Origin: an uncultured Hyphomicrobiales bacterium
Lineage (GTDB): Bacteria > Pseudomonadota > Alphaproteobacteria > Rhizobiales > Beijerinckiaceae
Length of the DNA stretch: 64,000 nt
NCBI GenBank assembly: GCA_903847605.1
Contig: CAINED010000012.1
Coordinates: forward strand, 91,150-155,149
Reading direction: 5' to 3'
The notes under the pieces are model-generated. The model saw nothing but the letters and a program-made list of their open reading frames with translations. It did not search any database and was not told the origin of the DNA. Both the position numbers and the translations under genes were made by a program. Position 1 is the first letter of the stretch. Each line of letters begins with the position of its first letter. Positions 57,872 to 64,000 of the stretch are shown here, in pieces.

Positions 57872-58855
57872 ATGAAACGAAGACTTGAAATCGCCATCGA
57901 GCGATTCCCGCTTTTGCGTCCCTTCGCGATCTCGCGCGGCGCGAAGACTGAAGCCGTTGTCGTGACGGCCACCCTCTCGCGGGACGGGATAAGCGGGCGT
58001 GGCGAATGCGTGCCCTACGCGCGCTACGGCGAAACGCCGCAAAGCGTCTGCGCGGCCATCGAGTCGGTTCGAACAGCCATGGAAGCCGGGGCGTCGCGCG
58101 ATGAATTGCAGGACCTGCTTCCGGCGGGCGCGGCGCGCAACGCGCTCGACTGCGCCTTATGGGATTTCGACGCTAAGCGCCTGGGGATCCGCGCATGGGA
58201 ACTCGCAGGCCTCCATCGCCTGCCCGCCGTGACGACAGCCTTCACCATTTCGCTCGATACGCCCGCGGCGATGGCGAACGCCGCGGCGCCGGCTCACGCA
58301 TTTCCAATTCTGAAAATAAAACTTGGGGGCAGCGATGACATCGCCTGCCTGCGAGCTGTTCGCGACGCTGCCCCCGCGAGCGAACTCATCGTCGACGCCA
58401 ATGAAGGCTGGCGTGAAGATCAGCTCGAAATGCTGATCGCAGCCTGCAGCGACGCCCATGTGCAGTTGATCGAACAGCCCCTGCCCGCAGGACACGACGA
58501 CGCGCTCGGAAGCATCGAACATCGCGTCCCCATCTGCGCCGATGAAAGCGTTCATGGCGTCGACGATCTCGAAAGTCTTCGCAATCGCTACGATGCGGTG
58601 AATATCAAGCTCGACAAGACCGGCGGCCTCACCGCTGCGCTTGCCCTTGCTCGCGCAGCGCAACAGCAAGGCTTCGGCATCATGATTGGCTCGATGGTCG
58701 GCACGTCGCTGGCGATGGCGCCTGCGCTGTTGCTCGCGCCAATGGCGCAATGGATCGATCTCGACGGGCCTCTGTTGCTGGCCCGGGATCGCGATCCTGG
58801 ATTGAAATTCGATGGTTCGACGCTTTTTCCGTCGGAAGCTGCGCTCTGGGGATAA
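57872..58855 (+). CDS. Enolase-superfamily dipeptide epimerase (L-Ala-D/L-Glu epimerase-like)
   Basis: The 327-residue protein has the muconate-lactonizing subgroup motifs: ILKIKLGG (KxK catalytic lysine), LIVDANEGW and LIEQPLP and CADESVH (metal ligands D, E, D), and VNIKLDKTGGL (second lysine). This pattern is that of L-Ala-D/L-Glu epimerases, which serve murein peptide recycling. Some rhizobial members (DgcA) instead racemise N-acetyl-D-glutamate; the usual DgcN partner is not adjacent, so the specificity stays open. Confidence 0.88.
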   Translation: MKRRLEIAIERFPLLRPFAISRGAKTEAVVVTATLSRDGISGRGECVPYARYGETPQSVCAAIESVRTAMEAGASRDELQDLLPAGAARNALDCALWDFDAKRLGIRAWELAGLHRLPAVTTAFTISLDTPAAMANAAAPAHAFPILKIKLGGSDDIACLRAVRDAAPASELIVDANEGWREDQLEMLIAACSDAHVQLIEQPLPAGHDDALGSIEHRVPICADESVHGVDDLESLRNRYDAVNIKLDKTGGLTAALALARAAQQQGFGIMIGSMVGTSLAMAPALLLAPMAQWIDLDGPLLLARDRDPGLKFDGSTLFPSEAALWG

Positions 58856-58893
58856 CTGAAGGCCGGGTTGCGGCGCGAACCGTTAGCGCCCGG

Positions 58894-59511
58894 CTATTCC
58901 ATCACCGCCGCCTTCAGCATGCACACCATCGTTGCATGCGCCGGCTCCTGCGACCTGTTGCGGATGACGTGAATACGGTCGCAGCGGTAGCGCAACGTCT
59001 CGCCGGCTTTCGCCGTCTCGACGACGCCGGCGACCTCGACTTCAAGCTCGCCTTCCAGCACCGAGAGGCACTCTACCGACCCGCGCTGATGTGGATCGGA
59101 TTCCAGCACGCCGCCCGGCTCGGCGTGGAAATCGTACCACTGCAGCCATTCCACCGTGTTGATCCAGCCGATGATGGCAAGGCGGCACTTGCCGTCGTCC
59201 GACATGAGAATGGGCGTATCGGCCTTCGTCGACTTTTCCAGGAATGGCTCGTCTTCCGACGATTGCAGGAAACGCTCGATGGAGACATCCAGCGCCTGCG
59301 ACAGCCGCCAGATGGTCGAAAGCGTCGGGTTGGTCTCGTTGCGCTCGATCTGGCTGATGATCGACTTGGCGACGCCGGACTGTTCCGAAAGTTCGGAGAG
59401 CGAAAGATTATACGCCTTGCGCAGCCGCTGGACCGTGCGGCCCAACTGACCCGATAGCGCCGACGCTCCCGCTTCTATCGCCTTGACCCTGTCCCGGCCC
59501 TCGACGCCCAT
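58894..59511 (-). CDS. XRE-family regulator with C-terminal cupin
   Basis: From ATG 59511 the protein has 205 residues. An N-terminal helix-turn-helix of XRE type (LRKAYNLSLSELSEQSGVAKSIISQIERNETNPTLSTIW) is followed by a cupin sensor domain (DPHQRGSVECLSVLEGELEVEV). Such regulators control catabolic or transport genes, and often their own. It follows the EamA gene by about 85 bp on the same strand, so it may control it. A start at 59571 is possible but would read through a dyad. Confidence 0.88.
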   Translation of the reverse strand: MGVEGRDRVKAIEAGASALSGQLGRTVQRLRKAYNLSLSELSEQSGVAKSIISQIERNETNPTLSTIWRLSQALDVSIERFLQSSEDEPFLEKSTKADTPILMSDDGKCRLAIIGWINTVEWLQWYDFHAEPGGVLESDPHQRGSVECLSVLEGELEVEVAGVVETAKAGETLRYRCDRIHVIRNRSQEPAHATMVCMLKAAVME

Positions 59512-59548
59512 GTCCGTGCCCCGCCCGAATTGTTTGGAATAATAACCG

Positions 59549-59562
59549 ATTTCGTTCGAAAT
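59549..59562. promoter_or_regulatory. Candidate operator dyad upstream of the XRE-cupin gene
   Basis: ATTTCG-TT-CGAAAT is a perfect dyad 38 bp before the regulator start and 36 bp after the end of the EamA gene. Autoregulation by the XRE protein is inferred from position only. Confidence 0.35.
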
Positions 59563-59597
59563 ACCGAACAAATTCTCGGGAGGTCAACGAACGGCAT

Positions 59598-60557
59598 TCA
59601 TCCGTTCCGACCGCCGCCATGGGCCCGGCGGCCCTCCTGCCAGACGACCGACAGGCCGGCGGCGATGACGATGGCCGCGCCGGCGATCACGTTCAGGGTT
59701 GGAACCTCTGCAAAAATCACAAAGCCGATGGCGACCGCCCAGATGAGGCCTGTGTAGTCGAAAGCCGCCAGCACGGACGCCGGCGCGAAGCGAAAGCCTT
59801 CGGTCAGCATGATCTGGCCGATGCCGCCGAGCACGCCGATCATGATCAGCGGCAGCGCGTCGGCGAGGCTCGGCCAGACCCAGGCCTGCGATTGCACCCA
59901 GCCGGCGAAGGGAAAAGTCGATGGCCATACGAGCGCCGCGATCAGCACCGCGGTGGCAGCGCAGGAGGTCGTGAACTGGAAGTAGAAGGTGATCGCGCCC
60001 GAATCCTCGGTCTCCGTGAGACGGCGGATCTGGATGAAGGCGACGGCGACGAGAATGGCCCCCATGATCGACAGGATGGCCCCAGCGATATGATCGGAAT
60101 TGGCGGGACTGCCGCTGCCCAGATGATGCCACAGCATGACGACGACGCCGCCAAAACCGCTGGCGATCGCCGCGATGCGCACGAACGTCAATTTCTCGCC
60201 GAGAATGAGTCCCGCAAACAGCGCAACGAGTAGAGGCTGCACATAGCTCAACGCCGTCGCGTCTGCCAGCGGCAGCAGCTGATAGGCCGCGAACATGAAG
60301 AACATCGAGCCGATGCCGGCGATGGCGCGCACGAGATGCGCAGGCAGGCGCTGCGTATAGATGGCGCGCGGAAATTTCCCGCGCCACGCGAGCCAGACGA
60401 TGAGGACAAGCAAGGCGAAGAACGAGCGGTAAAAGATGATCACCGCGAGCGGATATTCCTTGTAGCCCTTCGACAGCGACAACATGATCGTGAAAAGGAA
60501 TACGGCGCAGACCTTCAGGCCAATCCCGAACAGAACACGATTCGATTGTTGCGCCAT
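59598..60557 (-). CDS. EamA/DMT-family transporter
   Basis: The 319-residue protein has ten hydrophobic helices in two EamA repeats (FRSFFALLVLIVWLAW-type first half; GLIWAVAIGFVIFAEVPTLNVIAGAAIVIAAG second half). These carriers export amino acids or small metabolites through the inner membrane. The substrate cannot be told. It stands between an SDR gene upstream (13 bp gap) and the XRE-cupin regulator downstream, all on the same strand. Confidence 0.9.
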   Translation of the reverse strand: MAQQSNRVLFGIGLKVCAVFLFTIMLSLSKGYKEYPLAVIIFYRSFFALLVLIVWLAWRGKFPRAIYTQRLPAHLVRAIAGIGSMFFMFAAYQLLPLADATALSYVQPLLVALFAGLILGEKLTFVRIAAIASGFGGVVVMLWHHLGSGSPANSDHIAGAILSIMGAILVAVAFIQIRRLTETEDSGAITFYFQFTTSCAATAVLIAALVWPSTFPFAGWVQSQAWVWPSLADALPLIMIGVLGGIGQIMLTEGFRFAPASVLAAFDYTGLIWAVAIGFVIFAEVPTLNVIAGAAIVIAAGLSVVWQEGRRAHGGGRNG

Positions 60558-60570
60558 TCCCCTTGTCCGG

Positions 60571-61350
60571 TCAGAACGCCGAAACCACGGCGCCGCCGTC
60601 GATCAATATGCTCTGGCCGGTGATGTAGCCCGCCTGCGCGCTCGCAAGATAGGCGCAGAGCTGGCCGAATTCGCGGGGATCGCCGAAGCGCCGCGCCGGG
60701 ATAGATTGCCGTCGCGTGTTAGAAATCTCGTCCTCGCTCACGCCGCGCATCTTCGCCTGCGCCGTCGTCGCCGCCACCAGCCGGTCCGTTTCGAACGCGC
60801 CGGGCATGATGTGGTTGATGGTGACATTGGCGTGCGCGACCTGTCGCGCGATACCCGCAAGAAAGGCGGTCAATCCCGCGCGCGCCCCAGAAGAAAGATC
60901 GAGGCCTGCGAGCGGCGCTTTCACCGAACTCGAGGTGATGTTGATGATGCGCCCGAATTTGCGCTCGATCATCCCGCCGATCACCTGCTGCACGAGTTCG
61001 ATCGGCGTGAACATGTTGGCGTTGGCGCCCGCGACAAGCTCGTCATGCGAAAGCTGCCGGAAATCCTTGAGCGGCGGCCCCGAATTGTTGTTCACGAGAA
61101 TATCGGGCGAAGGACAAGCTGCGAGCAAAGCCTTGCGGCCCTCGGGCGTGCCGACATCGGCTGCAACGCTCGCCACTGTCACGCCGGTCGCGCCAGCGAT
61201 TTCCTTCGCTGTGCGGGCAAGTCCGGCGGCGTCGCGGCCATTGATGGTGACATTGACGCCCGCTTCAGCCAAGGCAAGCGCGCAGGCGCGGCCCAGCCCC
61301 TTGCTCGAAGCGCAGACGATCGCGTTGCGGCCCCTGATACCGAGATCCAT
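60571..61350 (-). CDS. Divergent SDR-family protein without the YxxxK pair
   Basis: From ATG 61350 (GGAGAA upstream) the protein has 259 residues. The Rossmann region is VCASSKGLGRACALALAEAG and NNNSGPP. The catalytic serine lies in IINITSSSV, but where YxxxK should follow the sequence is SSGARAGLT, with no tyrosine or lysine in place. Some 3-oxoacyl-ACP-reductase-like SDRs have SNALRAG there, so the chemistry may differ or be lost. It probably forms an operon with the EamA gene and regulator. Confidence 0.85.
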   Translation of the reverse strand: MDLGIRGRNAIVCASSKGLGRACALALAEAGVNVTINGRDAAGLARTAKEIAGATGVTVASVAADVGTPEGRKALLAACPSPDILVNNNSGPPLKDFRQLSHDELVAGANANMFTPIELVQQVIGGMIERKFGRIINITSSSVKAPLAGLDLSSGARAGLTAFLAGIARQVAHANVTINHIMPGAFETDRLVAATTAQAKMRGVSEDEISNTRRQSIPARRFGDPREFGQLCAYLASAQAGYITGQSILIDGGAVVSAF

Positions 61351-61480
61351 GAGGTTCTCCCTGAAAAATGTTGGACGCACAATGCAGTCTGCGCGCGGCC
61401 AGCGCAATGGGTTGCATGACGCCAGTCAATGCCGGGGATTTCAGATGGGTTAGATTGCTTCGTTCGATATGTAGTACAAT

Positions 61481-61744
61481 ATGAGATTGCCAGCCATGCT
61501 CGCAGCAGTCGCGACAACCATTGCCGTCGCTTCGCCTTTGGCTGCCCAAACGCCGATCGAAGCCTATGCCAAAGATTGCGGCGGCTGCCACACCAGCGAA
61601 CGCCGTGTCCTCCGTAAAATCCCGTCGGGCAATGATGCGATACGCTCGGACTGGATCGGAAAATTCATGGCACAGCATCCCTGCGAGCGCGACGACCTGA
61701 AGCCGCTCATTGTCGAATATCTCTTGCAAAAGACGCGCAAGTAG
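61481..61744 (+). CDS. Very small c-type cytochrome
   Basis: The 87-residue protein has a signal peptide (MRLPAMLAAVATTIAVASPLAAQ) and a haem motif CGGCH, and ends ERDDLKPLIVEYLLQKTRK, a typical final cytochrome helix. A methionine in KFMAQHPC may be the distal ligand. The mature chain is only about 64 residues. It lies between two minus-strand genes; no oxidoreductase partner is next to it. Confidence 0.8.
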   Translation: MRLPAMLAAVATTIAVASPLAAQTPIEAYAKDCGGCHTSERRVLRKIPSGNDAIRSDWIGKFMAQHPCERDDLKPLIVEYLLQKTRK

Positions 61745-61778
61745 ACCGGTTCCGCGAGCGACACGTCCACAACTTGCA

Positions 61779-62900
61779 TCAGGATTTCATGACCTCGCGC
61801 AACAGGCCCAACTGCTTCTTGTGATCTTCGATGACGACAGCCACGGGATCGAAGGGCTTGCCGCCATCGTCCATCAGCAATCGCCCTGGCCGGTCGCGCG
61901 TGCGCCCGAAACCGCAAGGCGCGGAGACGCCGAAATCGCCCAGATATTTCTTCATGATTTCGAGTTGCGGTCTCGCACCGTCGGCTCCGTGCAGATGATG
62001 CACACTGCCCATGTAGATGCGTGCATCGCCCTTCTTCAGATTCGCGAGCGGCGCAAAGAAAGTGTCCTCCGCCGAGCCGAGCGTCGGTATGTGCAGGAAC
62101 TCGACCTTGCGGCCCGACGCTGCAACGGCGGCATTCGCCAACAATACTGCGCCGGAAAGCGACGGTGGCTGGCGCGATGGCCAGCCGCTCAACGTGCCGA
62201 AACACATGTGATGGCCGAGATGCACGGCGGCCGGAATGGCTGCGCAAATCTCCGCCAGCGGCGCGCAGACCCGCGCCGCCTCCTTCGCGGCGCCGGCCAT
62301 ATCGCCGACGCCCGCAAGGATATCGACGAGGCGATTCTCGATGGCGAGATCCCACTGGATCGCAAGTTCATCGTTCGGAATCATCTCGACGATCTTTGCC
62401 GTCTCTGCGCGCAGCGATTGCGTCAATCCATCCGCGAGTTTCGGGATATCATCATCAGGAAAGAAATACGCGAGCGCGCTCAGCGTCAGCGGCATGCATA
62501 CCTGAAAGCGCACATGCGCGGGAATGACGCCGTCCTTCTTCATGTAGCGGAAAAGCGCATAGGAGTTGACGGCGTCGCGCGCAAAGCCGAGCCGCCAGCC
62601 GGGATCACCGAATGAAACCTTGTTCACGCCGGGCCGCACGCGAAAACCGAACTCGTCGTGCCGTCCGTGCGGCCACCATTTCTCGACGCCGTTCTCGCGC
62701 TCGGGCCATTTCACTGTCTCGATATCGGGATGCGCCGTGTAGACGCGATAGGCTACGCCATCGACCCAGTAGCGGCGCGTGCCGACTTCGCCATCCGGCA
62801 TGTAATCGAGCCACTGGCCCAGCGCGCCGCCGAACATGCGAAAGGCTTCTTCTGCGGTCTCGCATGGCAAGCTGCCCGGCAAAAACAGTTCCGCTGGCAT
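61779..62900 (-). CDS. Uncharacterised protein, possibly MetE/UROD-like barrel
   Basis: The 373-residue protein starts MPAELFLPGSLPCETAEEAFR and includes YMPDGEVGTRRYWVDG. No family was recognised for certain. The segments HLGHHMCFGT and SAPCGFGR look like the His/Cys and Cys zinc ligands of MetE-type enzymes and are in the same order as in the protein at 8234-9406. A barrel fold of the MetE/UROD kind is inferred. The gene is convergent with the small cytochrome and divergent from the esterase gene. Confidence 0.6.
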   Translation of the reverse strand: MPAELFLPGSLPCETAEEAFRMFGGALGQWLDYMPDGEVGTRRYWVDGVAYRVYTAHPDIETVKWPERENGVEKWWPHGRHDEFGFRVRPGVNKVSFGDPGWRLGFARDAVNSYALFRYMKKDGVIPAHVRFQVCMPLTLSALAYFFPDDDIPKLADGLTQSLRAETAKIVEMIPNDELAIQWDLAIENRLVDILAGVGDMAGAAKEAARVCAPLAEICAAIPAAVHLGHHMCFGTLSGWPSRQPPSLSGAVLLANAAVAASGRKVEFLHIPTLGSAEDTFFAPLANLKKGDARIYMGSVHHLHGADGARPQLEIMKKYLGDFGVSAPCGFGRTRDRPGRLLMDDGGKPFDPVAVVIEDHKKQLGLLREVMKS

Positions 62901-63015
62901 CGCAAACTCCCCGTTATAATCGGCACACGATAGGCGAATTCACCGGCGATAGAAACTTCGTGAATTGCATCGAACAAACGAAACGCTCAGGATGCATGAC
63001 GTGGAGGGGTTCGAT

Positions 63016-63873
63016 TTGAAGACGCTGGCGCTCGCCATCTCAATCTTGCTGTGTGGATTCAACGCGCCTGCGCTGGCCGACTGCGGCCGGCGCGGCGATC
63101 CCTGCAAGGTTCCGCTCGGCGATTACTACGTTGCACAGCCAACGCAGGAAACGAACACGCCACGCCCGGCCATCGTGCATTTTCACGGCGGCGGCGGCGA
63201 TGGTTTTGCCGTCGTCGAAGACCGGCAGATGGTCGAACCCATGATCGCGCGCGGCTATATAGTCATTGCGCCGCAAGGGCTGCCGCGCCCGCCGCTTGGC
63301 AACGGCTGGACGTTTCGAAGCGATCACGATCCCAAACGCGACGAACTCGCCTTCTTGCGCGAGGTCGTCACGGATGCTGCGAAAAGATTCGATATCGATC
63401 GTGCGCGCGTGCTCGTCAGCGGCCACTCGGTCGGCGGTTCGATCGCATGGTATATCGCCTGCCGCGCGCCGCAGGACTTTGCAGCCTTCGCGCCTGTCGC
63501 CGGCGGCTTCTGGCGTCCCCATCCCGAGAGTTGCGCAGGTCCCGCAAAAATCCTGCATACGCATGGCTGGGAAGATCCGGTCGTGCCACTCGAAGGCCGC
63601 ACCTTCCGACGCCCGCAATTCACGGCGCAGCAGGGCGATATATTCGAGGGCTTGCAGCTGTGGCGGCGCATGAACGGATGCGAGACGCAAGCGCCTTCGA
63701 GTATGGCGAGAACGGATCGCTACTGGTCGCGCATCTGGTCGAATTGCAGGGCAGGCTCTCACTTGCAACTGGTGCTGCATCCCGGCGGCCACGACACGCC
63801 GGAGTTCTGGCCGCAGCTCGCGATGGACTGGTTTGAACAGGTCACGGCATCCGCGAAAAGCGCCGGCCGGTGA
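63016..63873 (+). CDS. Secreted esterase/hydrolase (PHB-depolymerase/LpqC-like)
   Basis: The best start is TTG 63016, 7 bases after GGAGGGG; an ATG at 62992 lacks a ribosome site. The protein has 285 residues with a signal peptide (LKTLALAISILLCGFNAPALA), an oxyanion stretch IVHFHGGGGDGF, the nucleophile elbow VSGHSVGGSIAW, an acid in HGWEDPVVP, and a late histidine in HPGGHDTPEF. These fit the poly(hydroxybutyrate) depolymerase/feruloyl esterase group. The substrate is unknown. Confidence 0.85.
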   Translation: MKTLALAISILLCGFNAPALADCGRRGDPCKVPLGDYYVAQPTQETNTPRPAIVHFHGGGGDGFAVVEDRQMVEPMIARGYIVIAPQGLPRPPLGNGWTFRSDHDPKRDELAFLREVVTDAAKRFDIDRARVLVSGHSVGGSIAWYIACRAPQDFAAFAPVAGGFWRPHPESCAGPAKILHTHGWEDPVVPLEGRTFRRPQFTAQQGDIFEGLQLWRRMNGCETQAPSSMARTDRYWSRIWSNCRAGSHLQLVLHPGGHDTPEFWPQLAMDWFEQVTASAKSAGR

Positions 63874-63922
63874 CTCAGGAGGGGATTGCCCAAAATAGAA
63901 CCGGAGTCTGCGCGCGATTCTA

Positions 63923-63979
63923 CCCTCCCCCTTGTGGGGTGGGTCGGCTCCGCGAAGCGGTGACGGGGTGGGGGTCGCG
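63923..63979. repeat. Rhizobial-type intergenic repeat at the right edge
   Basis: CCCTCCCCCTTGTGGGGTGGG followed by GGCTCCGCGAAGCGG and ACGGGGTGGGGGT has short dyads and the look of the GC-rich intergenic repeats common in Rhizobiales. It lies after the esterase gene; no open reading frame is supported in the last 127 bases. Confidence 0.45.
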
Positions 63980-64000
63980 CCAAGACTAAGTAAGTCTCGC

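Overview
The window is GC-rich chromosomal DNA of an alphaproteobacterium, very probably order Hyphomicrobiales (Rhizobiales). The evidence is a CckA hybrid kinase gene next to a perfect CtrA-type site (TTAA-N7-TTAA), a recA gene with an alphaproteobacterial SOS box (GAAC-N7-GAAC), the one-cysteine DksA type, and a 2057-residue coiled-coil protein with the architecture of the growth pole ring protein (GPR/RgsE) of polar-growing Rhizobiales. No rRNA, tRNA, CRISPR array, prophage or plasmid gene was seen. Genes and family assignments were read by eye; no database search was run.

Layout: 1-632 is the 5' part of an MFS transporter gene cut by the window edge. 800-5088 holds two unrelated isocitrate dehydrogenases (dimeric icd and a 740-aa monomeric enzyme) separated by a REP-associated tyrosine transposase that sits between mirrored REP/BIME hairpins. 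5384-11681 is an accessory metabolic stretch: two orphan Bug/TctC-type binding proteins, a secreted alpha/beta hydrolase, a MetE-like barrel enzyme, and a divergent cupin/RidA-like pair. 11688-22368 is a core block: cckA, a FliO-like protein, dksA, recA, alaS and a cyclic-nucleotide-gated potassium channel overlapping alaS. 22536-31840 mixes envelope and accessory genes: a Trp/His/Gly-rich secreted protein, a YeeE/YedE sulfur transporter, a VWA (CoxE-like) protein, a Phd/VapC toxin-antitoxin pair, an SDR, an amidohydrolase, a small cytochrome c, an APH/P-loop kinase and a MoxR ATPase.

32260-36208 is a probable catabolic operon (Rieske oxygenase, ThDP enzyme, Bug binding protein). 36430-44840 carries an EEP nuclease/phosphatase, sixA, the ycjX-ycjF pair, msrQ, a Tat-exported ARPP-1-like protein and an MscS channel. 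44914-46453 is a ferredoxin-NADP reductase with its probable [2Fe-2S] ferredoxin. 46572-53462 holds an Hpt phosphotransfer protein divergent from the giant GPR-like gene. 53535-57710 is a complete Mla/MCE-type lipid ABC transport operon (STAS-MlaE fusion, ATPase, MlaD-type protein with an internal duplication, auxiliary lipoprotein). 57872-63873 has a dipeptide-epimerase-like enzyme, an XRE-cupin regulator, an EamA exporter, an atypical SDR, a small cytochrome c, a second possible MetE/UROD-like protein and a secreted esterase.

Working together: the CckA/CtrA signals, Hpt protein, GPR-like protein and Mla system point to cell-cycle-controlled polar growth and envelope maintenance. The accessory islands look like uptake (Bug proteins) and oxidation of organic acids or aromatics. 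The most unusual items are the RAYT between the two IDH isozymes, the two-grammar repeat design of the GPR-like protein, the Rieske/ThDP/Bug operon, and the internally duplicated MlaD.
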